This document shows positions 10,731 through 21,385 of a stretch of 64,000 nt of DNA, piece after piece. This DNA comes from Streptomyces broussonetiae (GTDB lineage Bacteria > Actinomycetota > Actinomycetes > Streptomycetales > Streptomycetaceae). A program made the translations under genes and the position numbers. The stretch is taken from the NCBI RefSeq assembly GCF_009796285.1, contig NZ_CP047020.1, positions 6,448,001 through 6,512,000 of the forward strand, written 5' to 3'. Under the pieces are notes generated by a model that searched no databases, was not told where the DNA came from, and saw nothing but the letters and a program-made list of their open reading frames with translations. Every line of letters starts with the position of its first letter. Position 1 is the first letter of the stretch.

Positions 10731-10816
10731 GGCGCCCGCGAGTGCCTGCGCACAGGCCACGAGCGGGGTGCCACCGGTGCCTTCGAGGCCGTCGCCCGAG
10801 GCGAGCGTGCCCGTGA

Positions 10817-10876
10817 ACCGACCTCGCGCTCCTGGAGTCCGACCGCCACATGGGCAAGATCGTCGTACGCCTCTGA
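10817..10876 (+). pseudogene. Remnant of an alcohol dehydrogenase/quinone oxidoreductase C-terminus
   Basis: The frame ending at TGA 10874-10876 reads ALLESDRHMGKIVVRL. This resembles the closing helix and strand of zinc-type medium-chain dehydrogenases (LLESGRHxGKIVL). An in-frame TGA lies just upstream and no further homology is visible, so this is at most a relic. Confidence 0.4.
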
Positions 10877-10982
10877 GCGGATTCACGCCATTGCCGCAAT
10901 CCCGGAATAGCACCGACACCCGAGGAGTTGTCGGGGGTATCCGAAGTATGCACATGCATCGAACTACCCCGGAAGGCGTGTC

Positions 10983-11645
10983 ATGAAGATCGGCATCATC
11001 GGCGCGGGCAACATCGGCGGCAACCTCACCCGGCGCCTCACCGCCCTCGGCCACGACGTCTCCGTGGCCAACTCCCGCGGTCCCGAGACGCTCGGGGAGC
11101 TGGCCGCGCAGACCGGCGCGAGCGCGGTACGGGTCGAGGAGGCGGCCAGGGGCGCCGAGATCGTGGTCGTCACGGTCCCGCTGAAGGCGGTCCCGAACCT
11201 CCCCGCGGGCGTGCTCGACGGCGCGGCGAAGGACGCGGCGGTGATCGACACCGGCAACTACTACCCGCAGCAGCGCGACGGCCGCATCGCGGCGATCGAG
11301 GACGACGGGCTGACCGAGAGCCGCTGGACCGAGCAGCACCTCGGTCACCCGGTCGTCAAGGCCTTCAACGGCACCTACGCCCAGGACATCCTGGACCGCC
11401 CCCGCGAGGCCGGCGCGCCCGACCGCATGGCGCTCCCGGTCGCCGGCGACGACGCGGCCGCCAAGGCCAAGGTCCGCGCCCTGATCGACGAACTCGGCTT
11501 CGACACCGTCGACGCGGGCGGCATCGACGACTCCTGGCGCCAGCAGCCGGGCACCCCGGTCTACGGCCTGCAGGCCGGCACCGAAGCGGTCGAGAAGGCC
11601 CTGGCGGAGGCGTCCCAGGAGCGCCCGGCGGACTTCCGTGGCTGA
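10983..11645 (+). CDS. NADPH-dependent F420 reductase-like oxidoreductase
   Basis: This 220-residue Rossmann protein has the dinucleotide motif GIIGAGNIGGNL at its start and the VANSRGPETL loop typical of NADP binding. The second half matches the NADP_F420 / dinucleotide-binding family, including VKAFNGTYAQDI and GGIDDSWRQQPGTPVYG. Members move hydride between NADPH and F420 or reduce related substrates. The ATG follows a GGAAGGCG ribosome site. It stands alone between a remnant region and a convergent lysozyme gene. Confidence 0.82.
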   Translation: MKIGIIGAGNIGGNLTRRLTALGHDVSVANSRGPETLGELAAQTGASAVRVEEAARGAEIVVVTVPLKAVPNLPAGVLDGAAKDAAVIDTGNYYPQQRDGRIAAIEDDGLTESRWTEQHLGHPVVKAFNGTYAQDILDRPREAGAPDRMALPVAGDDAAAKAKVRALIDELGFDTVDAGGIDDSWRQQPGTPVYGLQAGTEAVEKALAEASQERPADFRG

Positions 11646-11705
11646 CCGACGGGCCCGGCCGCACCGACGGCGCACCACGGACCGCGGACCGTGGCGCGCC
11701 GTTCC

Positions 11706-12260
11706 TCAGCCGTCGGCCCAGCTCTTGAGTGCGGCCAGGCTGGAGAAGTTCGCCACGTCCTTGTCGTACGGATCGCTGGTGTACTGGTGGAAGCGCCAGT
11801 GCGCCTTGATGCGCGGGTGGCCGGCCGTGACGTAGTCCGCGATCCACAGACCGTCGCCCGCGTAGGACGTGCTGTCGACGGTGAGCCAGAAGTCGCGGTT
11901 GGTGTAGAGGATGACCCGGTGCGTGGGGCGCAGGGCCTTCACCTTCTTGATGAAGGTGTCCTTCTCCGCGTTGCTCGCGTGGGTGCCGTCGCCCGTGGTC
12001 TCCCAGTCGACGGCGAGGACGTCGCCCGCCCTGGACGGGGCCTGGTCGACGAAGTACTCGGCCTGGGCGGTGAGGTTGCCGGGCCACAGGAAGTGGTAGA
12101 AGCCCACGACCAGTCCGGCGTCCCGGGCGGTCTTCGCCTGGGCGGCTGCGTGGGGGTTGGTGTACGAATGGCCCTCCGTCGCCTTGACGAAGGCGAAGGA
12201 GAGGCCGCTCGTGTCGTACGAGGACGACTGGAACGCGCTGACATCGATGCCGCGGAGCAT
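11706..12260 (-). CDS. GH25 muramidase (lysozyme) without signal peptide
   Basis: The 184-residue protein is a single GH25 barrel with GIDVSAFQ at the N-terminus, FVKATEG, GFYHFLWPG and the catalytic AVDWE. These are the family's acidic residues for cleaving MurNAc-GlcNAc bonds. It has no signal peptide and no cell-wall-binding repeats, so it must leave the cell by another route or by lysis. The ATG at 12260 has a weak AGGAG-like site (GGAGTCC) upstream. A prophage origin is possible, but no phage genes are nearby. Confidence 0.87.
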   Translation of the reverse strand: MLRGIDVSAFQSSSYDTSGLSFAFVKATEGHSYTNPHAAAQAKTARDAGLVVGFYHFLWPGNLTAQAEYFVDQAPSRAGDVLAVDWETTGDGTHASNAEKDTFIKKVKALRPTHRVILYTNRDFWLTVDSTSYAGDGLWIADYVTAGHPRIKAHWRFHQYTSDPYDKDVANFSSLAALKSWADG

Positions 12261-12361
12261 GTGGGGACTCCTCGAAGTGCCGGTGGGGGTAAGGAGCGGG
12301 AGTTGCTGGTTGAGTGATGCCCCACGATGGCACGCCCGATCCGTCCCGCGCCGGGGGAACG

Positions 12362-13399
12362 TCAGCTCCGGGTGACCACCGAACTGAGTACCGAAGCCGA
12401 CTTCGAGGACCAGTCCGAGGTGATGATGCTCGCGTGGTCCCCGGCCAGCAGTGCCAGCCTGGCGGCGACTTCGGCATCCGACGGGGCGGTGGAGGAGATC
12501 GCCGGGGCGACGTTGTAGGCGTCCGTCATGATCAGCATGTAGTGGTTCGTGGAGTAGAACGACGTGCCGTAGCCGTTGTTGACGTACGTCGCCGCATCAC
12601 CGTCGAAGAAGACGAACCAGGGCCGGATCGAGGTGTCGGAGGTCCACTTGCTCGCCCGCGGGTCACCGCCCGCCGCGCCCAGCACCGTGGGGAAGGCCTC
12701 GGCCTGCGCGATGTTCCCGGCCGCGTAGAGGTCGCGCAGATGGTCCCCGTACTCCTGGTCCGTCCAGTAGTGGTCGAACGGGTTGTTCATCTCCACGGTG
12801 CCCGGGATCACCTCGAAGAGGAACTTGCCCTTGAGTGAGTCACGGCTCGGCCAGGCGTTCGCCTTCGCTGCCGCGTCCAGCGTGGAGTACGACGAACCCA
12901 GCAGGTCGGACGGCTTGTAGACGCTGCTGCCGAGCTTCTGGTCGATGAGGGTGTCGAACTCGTCGGGCCCGAGCCCCACGTTGTTGTTGAAGCCGACCTT
13001 CATCTCCATCTTGAAGACGATCGGCGGGTGGTCGGGGTGGAGCTGGTTCCAGGCCGCGATGTTGTCCAGGCAGCTGCCGAAGTCCTGGTCGCGGTTCTTG
13101 CTGTACAGCTCGCCCGGCGTCTTGGCGGCCTCGCAGTTGTTGTCGTTGCCGAACGGGTTGCTGTGGCTCACCCGCCACCGCCTGCTCAGGCTGTCCGCGT
13201 AGACGTCGATCTCGAGCAGTGAGGCACCGGAGTCCAGCGCCTGGGCGAAGTACGTGTACTTGGACTTGTCGTACGCGTTGTGCGTGCCGATGGCGGTCGT
13301 CTCGGACACCTTCTCCGCCGCCGCGTGCGCGTTGCCCGGCACCACCACCAGCACAGCCGCCGCTCCCACGAGTGCCGCCAGCCGTCTCATCACCCGCAT
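12362..13399 (-). CDS. Secreted phosphatidylinositol-specific phospholipase C-like protein
   Basis: The 345-residue protein has a Sec signal peptide ending near residue 27 (NAHAAAE). The PI-PLC X-box barrel follows. GTHNAY carries the first catalytic histidine, LEIDVYAD the metal-binding acids, and RVSHSNP the second histidine. This pattern fits the small calcium-dependent PI-PLC enzymes of Streptomyces. It acts outside the cell on phosphoinositides or related lipids. A terminator separates it from the upstream WD40 gene. Confidence 0.87.
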   Translation of the reverse strand: MRVMRRLAALVGAAAVLVVVPGNAHAAAEKVSETTAIGTHNAYDKSKYTYFAQALDSGASLLEIDVYADSLSRRWRVSHSNPFGNDNNCEAAKTPGELYSKNRDQDFGSCLDNIAAWNQLHPDHPPIVFKMEMKVGFNNNVGLGPDEFDTLIDQKLGSSVYKPSDLLGSSYSTLDAAAKANAWPSRDSLKGKFLFEVIPGTVEMNNPFDHYWTDQEYGDHLRDLYAAGNIAQAEAFPTVLGAAGGDPRASKWTSDTSIRPWFVFFDGDAATYVNNGYGTSFYSTNHYMLIMTDAYNVAPAISSTAPSDAEVAARLALLAGDHASIITSDWSSKSASVLSSVVTRS

Positions 13400-13413
13400 G
13401 TCCGAACTCCCTT

Positions 13414-13442
13414 ACGCTGCGGTCGAGTTGGCCGCAGCGTAG
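13414..13442 (-). terminator. Terminator between the WD40 gene and the PI-PLC gene
   Basis: A perfect 10-bp stem (13414-13423 with 13433-13442) lies just after the stop of the leftward WD40 gene and before the PI-PLC start, separating the two units. Confidence 0.6.
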
Positions 13443-13480
13443 GGGCAAGCGGTTACTGCGCGGTAGCCCCTGGGGGAACA

Positions 13481-14608
13481 TCAGTCTCCGGTCAAGGGCC
13501 TGCGTTTCCACAGGCTCGCTGTCCCGTTGGCGTTCACGGTGGCCACGAGCCGGGCGTCGGGGCTGAAGGCGATGCCGGTGATCCGCTCGCCATCGGTCAA
13601 GGGGTGTCCGAGGCGGTGGGGGTGCGCAGGGTCGGACACGTCCCACAGACATACCGTCCTGCCGTCGTTCACCGTGGCCAGCATGCGGCCGTCCCGGCTG
13701 AAGGCGAGGGCGCCGGTGTCCTTGCTCCCCGACGCGAAGGGGGGTGCTGCCGCCTGTGGATGCCGCGGGTCCGCGAGGTTCCACAGACGTACGGCTCCGG
13801 AGGTTTCGGCGAGCGCGAGCAGCCGCCCGTCCGGGGTGAACTGCGCCGACCGCGCCGAGCCGGACAGACGGCTCAGGGCGATGGGGGCCAGTGGTCCCTC
13901 GTGTCCGAGGGGTACCTCCGTCAACTCCGTGGTGCCGTTCGCGCGGGAGGCGGCCAGCAGTACACCGCGCTCGGTGACCAGCAGAGCCTTGACCTGCCCG
14001 GCAATGCCGTTGACGGACCACAGCGGTCGTCCTGATGCCAGCGCCAGTGCGCGCACTCCCTGCGTCCCGGCGGTCACGAGTGCCTGCCCGTCCGGGCTGA
14101 CGGAGAGAGCCGTCACTCCCGCCGCGCCCCGCTCGGAAGCGACGCGTTCCGGCCGATCGGGTGTTGTCGTGTCCCACAGTTCCGTAGTGGAACCGGCGAC
14201 TGTCACGAGCGTCCGACCGTCCGGTGCGAACGCCGCAGTGCCGGCCCGCCGCAGCGGACCGGCGCCCGCCCGCCACTGCTCCGGCCGCAACGCGACCCCC
14301 TGTTCCGGAACCTCGTTCTGCCAGGGCGCCGGCAGTACGCTCTGCACGGCCGCCGCCGTCAGGCAGGCCAGCACCACCAGTACGCCGGTCAGCAGGACGG
14401 GCAGCCATCTCGCCCGCGGCGACGTCCGGCGCAGGGGCGGACGCGGACGTGCCGGCCGGACCGAGGGGAACTCGGGCGACAGCGGTCGTGCCGCCAGTGC
14501 CGTCACCCATCGAGCGCCGGGCCGGTCCGGTCCCGGCGCGGTCGTATCCGGCGGGGTGGCCGCGAGGGCCAGGATCAGGCGGCCGAAGAAGGTATCAGCT
14601 CGCAGCAT
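13481..14608 (-). CDS. Membrane-anchored WD40-repeat protein
   Basis: The 375-residue protein has a Pro/Arg-rich cytoplasmic head, one membrane helix (about residues 69-90), and a C-terminal beta-propeller. Recognisable blades include AFAPDGRTLVTV...TELWD, QFTPDGRLLALAETSGAVRLWN, AFSRDGRMLATV...CLWD and AFSPDARLVATVNANGTASLWK. It is a binding platform with no catalytic domain. Its ATG overlaps the end of the upstream membrane-protein gene by 14 bases, so the two are co-translated. Divergent from a STAND NTPase, the trio may act together. Confidence 0.75.
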   Translation of the reverse strand: MLRADTFFGRLILALAATPPDTTAPGPDRPGARWVTALAARPLSPEFPSVRPARPRPPLRRTSPRARWLPVLLTGVLVVLACLTAAAVQSVLPAPWQNEVPEQGVALRPEQWRAGAGPLRRAGTAAFAPDGRTLVTVAGSTTELWDTTTPDRPERVASERGAAGVTALSVSPDGQALVTAGTQGVRALALASGRPLWSVNGIAGQVKALLVTERGVLLAASRANGTTELTEVPLGHEGPLAPIALSRLSGSARSAQFTPDGRLLALAETSGAVRLWNLADPRHPQAAAPPFASGSKDTGALAFSRDGRMLATVNDGRTVCLWDVSDPAHPHRLGHPLTDGERITGIAFSPDARLVATVNANGTASLWKRRPLTGD

Positions 14609-15002
14609 TGGATCCCCTCGGCCGGGACAGCGCCTCTTCGGTGTCCTCGCCCGTCTGCCGTGCGGCCGGCAGTGGGGGCTCCGGGGGCTGCGGCACGCCA
14701 GGGCCGCTGACCGGGATGGACTGGAAGAACCTGGCCACGACGAGCGGGGTGGTCACGCCGACGGCGAACGCCGCGGTCGCGTTGGGTAGTTGACCGGAGT
14801 TTCCCAGCGCCGCGGTGAGGCCGAGGCCTGCGAACAGCCGCAGGCTGATGGCGGCCAGCATCACCGGGCGGTCGGCGCGGTTGCGCCACGGCCAGCGCCA
14901 GCGGCTGCGTGGACCGCTCGGGCGCATGAGCGCGGAGAGGTTGAGCGCTTCGGCCACGCTGCTGCCCAGCAGGCCCCAGAGCGCGGCATGCAGGTCGTTC
15001 AC
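14595..15002 (-). CDS. Small membrane protein of unknown function
   Basis: I do not recognise the family. The 135-residue product has an amphipathic first helix (ALWGLLGSSVAEAL), a basic loop, two membrane segments (PVMLAAISLRLFAGLGL and AAFAVGVTTPLVVARFF) and a Pro/Glu-rich tail. GTG 15002 is preferred because TACCAT sits 7 bases before it, as a leaderless -10. An alternative GTG at 15074 adds 24 hydrophilic residues. It overlaps the WD40 gene, and 366 bases separate it from the divergent STAND gene at 15369. Confidence 0.6.
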   Translation of the reverse strand: MNDLHAALWGLLGSSVAEALNLSALMRPSGPRSRWRWPWRNRADRPVMLAAISLRLFAGLGLTAALGNSGQLPNATAAFAVGVTTPLVVARFFQSIPVSGPGVPQPPEPPLPAARQTGEDTEEALSRPRGSNAAS

Positions 15003-15119
15003 CAAACCGATGGTAGCGGTATGTGCCGTTTTGGCGACTTTCTGTGACTGATCTGATTTTCGTGGCTCGCGCACTGCCGGATTGCCGGCAAGCCGGCCTC
15101 GGCGGTGTGGGTGGCGAGG

Positions 15120-15293
15120 ATGTCAAGCATCGACGACGCCCCCGGGCCGGAGATGCCGCAGCCGGCCCGCGCGGCAGGGTCCAGGGACGTCCGGCACGTC
15201 TCGGGTGCCGCCCTCGCCGAGCGGTACTTCACCGGCCGCCCGGACGGCCTGCGCCCGTCGACGGGGGAGGGTCTGCTGCCGGCCGGTACCTGA
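15120..15293 (+). CDS. Possible small protein, unknown
   Basis: A 57-codon frame with about 90% G/C in third positions starts at ATG 15120 next to GAGG and stops 75 bases before the STAND NTPase gene. It resembles no family I know. It could be a small partner of the NTPase, or the tail of a lost gene. Codon bias is the only real support. Confidence 0.3.
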   Translation: MSSIDDAPGPEMPQPARAAGSRDVRHVSGAALAERYFTGRPDGLRPSTGEGLLPAGT

Positions 15294-15368
15294 ACCCACC
15301 GCCGGTCGTCCCGGCCCTGTTCCTCGACGCGTCGATACGATGGCGGGAACCGAGTTGGGGGAGTCCGG

Positions 15369-17783
15369 GTGGAACCGTTGATGGGCATGGCGCTCTCGGC
15401 TGTCGGCACGGTCGCTTCGGGCGCCCTGTCCGGAGCGGGCGGTGAAGCGGGCAGACGGCTCTCCGAGCGGCTCTACGACCTGCTGAGCAGAGGACGCGGC
15501 GGCGACAACTCCGGTTCGGCCGACAGCGGTTCCACTCGGCCCACCCTTCCCGTCACCGGGCCCGAGCGGACGGCGGCGGCCCGGCACCTGCTCGAACTCG
15601 CCCGCAGCTCACCGGAGTTCGCCCGCGAGGTGACCGAGTGGGTCCGCGAGGCCTCGTGGCTGTCGCCGCGCACTGTACCCGCCGTCGCGCACGGCGCATC
15701 CCGTCCGCGGATGCTGCCGCCGACGACGGCGGTGTTCACCGACCGCGCGGACGTGCTCGCCTGGCTCACCGCCCTGCTGGACGAGGAGGGCCGCCCGCCC
15801 GGCGCACCCGCCGTCGCCGTCCTCACCGGCCCGGGCGGCATCGGCAAGACCGCCGCCGCCGTGCACTGCGCGACCGAGCTGCGGGAGCGGTTTCCGGACG
15901 GGGTGCTGTTCGCGGACCTGAAAGGCGCCTCGGCCGCCACGGCACTCCAGCCGTCCGACGTGCTCGCACGCTTCCTGGAACGGCTCGGGGTGCCGCCCGC
16001 CATGGTGCCGGGCGACGAGGCACGGCAGCGGGACCTCTACCGCGACTGCACCGCCGACCGGCGCATCGTCGTCGTTCTGGACAACGCCCATGACGACGCC
16101 CAGGTCGTCCCGCTGCTCCCGGCCTCGCCGCAGTGCCTCGTCCTGGTGACGAGCCGGCACCGCCCCGGGCGCCTCGTGGGCGAGCACGGTGCCCGGCCGT
16201 ATCCGCTCGGGCCGCTGTCGGCCGAGGACGCGGTGACCCTGATCAGGCGGGTCGCCGGCCGCGACCGTCCGACCGCTCCCGACGCGGTCGTTCGGGCCGT
16301 GGTGGACGGCACGGGAGGGATTCCGCTCGCGCTGTGCACCACGGGCGCCGGCCTCGCCGTACGGCACCAGCTGACCTGGGAGCGTGTCGCGCAGCAGCTC
16401 TCCGCCCGGAACAGGGGTCACGACCAGGGAGGCACCGCCGTGCGCGCAGCGGACGGGCAAGGGGCGGCCGATCCCGTCCGACTGGTCCAGGACGCCGCCT
16501 ACGCCGAACTGGCCCCCGACCGCGCCGCGTTCTACCGCGCCGTCGCGGTGTGGCCCTGGCCGACCGTGACCGTCCTGTGCGCCGCGCACGCCGCGGGAGT
16601 CTCCGAGGACGCGGCGCGGGGGCTGCTGGAGGAACTGGCCCGGGCGCATCTGCTGGAGGAGGCCGAGGAGGAGCGCTACCGGTTTCACGACCTGACCCGG
16701 GCGCACGCCCACGCACTCGCGGAGACCGAGGACGGGCACGGCCGGATGGCCGCCGCCGTCCGCCGGGTGGCGGTCGCGCACCTGCGCCTCGCGGCCGGTG
16801 CCGACTTCCGGGTCATGCCGCTGCGTTGGCGGCTCGGCCCCGCCTATCGGGGACTCGCCCTGCCGGAACACCGCGACCGCGCCGACGGCAAGCACGCGCT
16901 CGCCGAACTGCGCGCCGAGCGTGAGAACCTCGCGGCCGTCGTCCGGGCCGCCGCCCACCACGGTTTCGACGACCTCGTGTGGCAGCTGTGCGAGGCCATG
17001 TGGAGCCTGCATCTGCTGCTCGGCTTCCATGCCCAGTGGATCGACACCCACCTCCTCGGCGTCGAGGCGGCCCGGCGCGGCGCGCAGGAGTTCGGCGACC
17101 CGCGTGCCGTCGGCCGCATGTGGACGCAACTCGCCTTCGGGTACATGGGAGCCGGCCGGGCGAGTGCGGCCGCGGACGCCCTCGCGCAGGCCAGGGCCGC
17201 CGACCGGGGCTGCGGTCACCACCGGGGCGAGGCGACCGCCGTCGAGGCGCTGGGGCTGCTCCGCCTCAAACAGTGGGAGTTCGCGGCGGCCCAGCGGTGT
17301 TTCGAGGAGGCGCAGGAGGTGCTGCGCCGTATCGGTCCGGGTGAGGACGGCTGGGCGGACGTGCCGCGCGCCACGGCCCTGTTGGCGCACCACATCGGCC
17401 GCGCCCAGACCAAGCAGCGGCAATTCCCGGCCGCCGTAGCGCGGTTGAACGACGCCCTCGCACAGTTCCGTCGGCTGCCGGGCGGCGGGGACACCTACAA
17501 CGCCGGCCGCGTCTACATGAGCTTGGGCGACGCCCATCTGGACGCCGGAGACGCGGAGCAGGCGCGCGTGTGCCTGGACGAGGCCGTCATGGCCATGACC
17601 GAGGCGGGCGCGGGGCTCCAACTGGCCGACGCCGTCGAGGCGCGGGCCCGCTGCCATCGCCTGTCGGGCCGCCCGGCCGAGGAGGCGCAGGACCTGCGCA
17701 CCGCCGCCGCCCGCTACGAGGCGAACGAGGACCGGATCGGCCTGACCCGCGTACGGACGCGCCTGGCCGAACTGGAGCGCTGA
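15369..17783 (+). CDS. STAND NTPase (NB-ARC) with C-terminal TPR repeats
   Basis: The 804-residue protein has a short N-terminal domain rich in Gly/Ala that may contact membrane. An NB-ARC module follows at about residues 110-420, with Walker A GPGGIGKT, Walker B VVVLDNA, the LVTSR sensor and the GIPLAL motif. A winged-helix region (RYRFHDLTRAHA) and at least six TPR units complete it. It resembles AfsR without the SARP DNA-binding domain. Such proteins act as signal-triggered switches in regulation or immunity. GTG 15369 follows GGGGGAG. It is divergent from the WD40/membrane pair. Confidence 0.85.
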   Translation: MEPLMGMALSAVGTVASGALSGAGGEAGRRLSERLYDLLSRGRGGDNSGSADSGSTRPTLPVTGPERTAAARHLLELARSSPEFAREVTEWVREASWLSPRTVPAVAHGASRPRMLPPTTAVFTDRADVLAWLTALLDEEGRPPGAPAVAVLTGPGGIGKTAAAVHCATELRERFPDGVLFADLKGASAATALQPSDVLARFLERLGVPPAMVPGDEARQRDLYRDCTADRRIVVVLDNAHDDAQVVPLLPASPQCLVLVTSRHRPGRLVGEHGARPYPLGPLSAEDAVTLIRRVAGRDRPTAPDAVVRAVVDGTGGIPLALCTTGAGLAVRHQLTWERVAQQLSARNRGHDQGGTAVRAADGQGAADPVRLVQDAAYAELAPDRAAFYRAVAVWPWPTVTVLCAAHAAGVSEDAARGLLEELARAHLLEEAEEERYRFHDLTRAHAHALAETEDGHGRMAAAVRRVAVAHLRLAAGADFRVMPLRWRLGPAYRGLALPEHRDRADGKHALAELRAERENLAAVVRAAAHHGFDDLVWQLCEAMWSLHLLLGFHAQWIDTHLLGVEAARRGAQEFGDPRAVGRMWTQLAFGYMGAGRASAAADALAQARAADRGCGHHRGEATAVEALGLLRLKQWEFAAAQRCFEEAQEVLRRIGPGEDGWADVPRATALLAHHIGRAQTKQRQFPAAVARLNDALAQFRRLPGGGDTYNAGRVYMSLGDAHLDAGDAEQARVCLDEAVMAMTEAGAGLQLADAVEARARCHRLSGRPAEEAQDLRTAAARYEANEDRIGLTRVRTRLAELER

Positions 17784-18035
17784 GGCCCGGTTGCGGGGCG
17801 CGCCGAGGGTGAGTGGCCGGCCGGGGAGGCCACGTCACGGGGTCTTAGGTGAGTGTGATGTCGGGCGAGCGGGGCGTCGGGTGGGCGCCGTGCCGGGCGA
17901 GTGGCTTGTCGGCGGATGTCTGAGGCCCCGGCCCTGCGGAGGGCTCGGGGTGAGTGGCTCGACGGGGGGTGAGGGTGAGGTCCTGTCACGGGATGTCGGC
18001 GAGCTGGGGTGTCGGCGGGTGCCTGGGATCCCGGG

Positions 18036-19896
18036 TCACGGTGCGCCCGAGGTGAGCGGGGTGACAGGGGCGAGCGGGGCGAGTGGGTCCACGGTGACGT
18101 GGTGCACGGTGTCACCCGTGCGCACGGTGATCCCGGGCACGGCGTCGGCCAGGTCACGGCCGCTCGTCAGCCAGGCGTGGAGGGCGGAGGCGTAAGCGGC
18201 GGGATCGCACAGGTCGGCCCGCCCGTCGGGGCCCGCGGCGGCGGACAGCCGTACGAGGTCCCCCTCGCGGGTGCGGACGACACAGCGGTCCGGTCCGTCG
18301 ACATAGGCGGTCAGCCCGCAGTACGGGTAGCGGTCGAGCGCCTCCGCCGTCCAGGCGGCCGGCGGCCCGAGACGCGGGTCGTCCCCGGCCGCGTACCGTA
18401 CGACGACATCGGCGATCCGCAGCCGGCCGGTCTGCGGTGTCTCCTCGTCGACCACGGTGTGGGCGGAGTCGACCCACGGTGCCGCGTCGTCCGCCGGGTC
18501 GGGCCCGTCACTCACGACGGCGTGGCGCACGACGGAGACCTCTGGCGGAGCGGTGCCGATGACGCCGCTGAGCACACGGACCGGGGCGGTACGGCGGGCG
18601 GGCAGGTAGGGCGGCAGCGGCAGCGGGTCGAGCAGCGCGGGGTGTGCCGCGGGTTCGGGCAGGCCCATGAGGCCGTAGAACAGGCGGCGCAGCAGAGCGG
18701 CCGACTCGCCCGGCGCCGAACTGGTCTGCTCCGCAAGCTCCTTGTACCGGCCGGGATCGTGCGCCGCCATGACCCGGTCGATCTGGGCACGCAGGCTGCC
18801 CCGGCGGACGAGACGGGGAGCGCTGCGGCCGAGGGCGGCGACCGGCGAGAGCGGGTCGAGGTCCTGCTGAGGGAACGCGCCGAGCAGGACGGGGACGCCG
18901 ATCGACGCCGCATAGTAGGTGACGCTCGAATGGTCGCCCAGGACGCAGTCGGCGGCGATCAGGGCTTGGCGCCACCCGTCGAGCGGCGGGATCGCGTCGA
19001 GGCCGGCCCGCCGTGCGTTGCCCAGCCAGGCACGCACCTGTCCGGGCCCGTGGCCGTACCAGATGTTGGGATGCAGCACCGCGACGGTCCGGTACTCGTC
19101 GGCCGGCAGCTCCGCCGAGAGGCGGGACAGCAGCCAGGGCAGCAGATCGTCCGCCGCCGGCTCCCAGTCCCCGCCGAAGAGGGAGCGGGGGGCCCAGGTG
19201 GAGCTGACGACGATCAGCCGCTGGCCGGGGCCCACGCCCAACGCGCGGCGTAGCAGGGCGCGTTGGGGGAGGGCGGCGAGTATGCGGTCGTAGCAGGGGT
19301 CACCCGCGAGCACGGCCGTGGGAGCCGCCTGCGGACAGGCCGAGCGCAGCCGGTCCAGCTGCTCGGGGTGGGAGAGGACGGTGGCGTCTGCCAGGGGGCG
19401 CCCGTCGTGGAGAAGCCAGTCAGGAGACAGACCGAAGACCGGTGTTGTCCGGTGTTGTCCGGTGTTGTCCGGTGTTGTCCGGTGTTGCGAGCCTCTTATT
19501 ATAGCCAACACCGTGTGACAGGACGGCCAACTTGCCTTGCAGTGCGCTCAGTTCGCCACCGTAACTGGCCGAGACGGCCAGGTCGAACGGTGTGTCCCTG
19601 GCCTGCTCCCAGGGCAGCACCGGCAGCCCCGCCCGGGCCAGCAGCTCGGGCACTCCGGCCAGGAACGGGGACGAGCCCGTGCAGGTGGCGAACATCTGCA
19701 CGCGCAGGTCGCCGGAGAACAGCGGGAGAACGTCCAGCAGCCGCGTCGCCGACGTCACGTTGTGCACGATGAACAGGACCCGACGACAGCCCACCCGCGT
19801 GACCCAGCGCTCCGCGCCCTCGCCCACGGGCACCCGCACCCGTGCCGCCTCGCCCGTCACCTCACCCGCCGCTGCCCCACCCGCCACGCGGTTCAC
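18036..19896 (-). pseudogene. CDP-glycerol glycerophosphotransferase-like gene split by a 10-bp tandem repeat (possible phase variation)
   Basis: Two frames encode one protein. The N-terminal part starts at GTG 19896 and runs through a LSHGVGYNKR segment, then the repeat, ending out of frame near 19420. The C-terminal part continues from VFGLSPDWL to the stop at 18036, with GDPCYDRI and GDHSSVTYY typical of the glycerophosphotransferase-like family. Removing one 10-base unit gives 1851 bases and 616 residues in one frame; adding two units also works. GTG 19896 lies one base after the sdaA stop, so the gene is in the sdaA transcript. Codons just before the repeat (TAT AAT AAG AGG) are unusual here. 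It may be a contingency gene now off, or an inactive allele. Confidence 0.75.
19441..19488. repeat. 10-bp tandem repeat, four full units plus a partial
   Basis: GGTGTTGTCC occurs four times head to tail from 19441 to 19480, and a fifth partial unit runs to 19488. The unit length is not a multiple of three and the array lies inside a coding region, so copy-number change switches the frame. An inverted copy of the core (CAACACC) lies at 19506-19512 and could pair with the array. Confidence 0.95.
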
Positions 19897-19897
19897 C

Positions 19898-21280
<1,383 letters not shown>

Positions 21281-21331
21281 GGACGACTCCTCAAGACGGG
21301 GGTGGTGCGAAAAAGGGCGGTACGGGGGTGC

Positions 21332-21372
21332 GGGCACCGCGCACGCCGGTACTCCCAGTGTGCGCGGTGCCC
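21332..21372 (-). terminator. Terminator between glyA and sdaA
   Basis: A perfect 13-bp stem (21332-21344 with 21360-21372) with a 15-base loop lies 13 bases after the glyA stop. sdaA therefore probably has its own promoter or is reached by read-through. Confidence 0.7.
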
Positions 21373-21385
21373 CGCGAAAGGTGTC

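Noticed and set aside
11706-12260. GH25 muramidase as a marker of a prophage
   Set aside because: No capsid, portal, tail, integrase or attachment sequences surround it.
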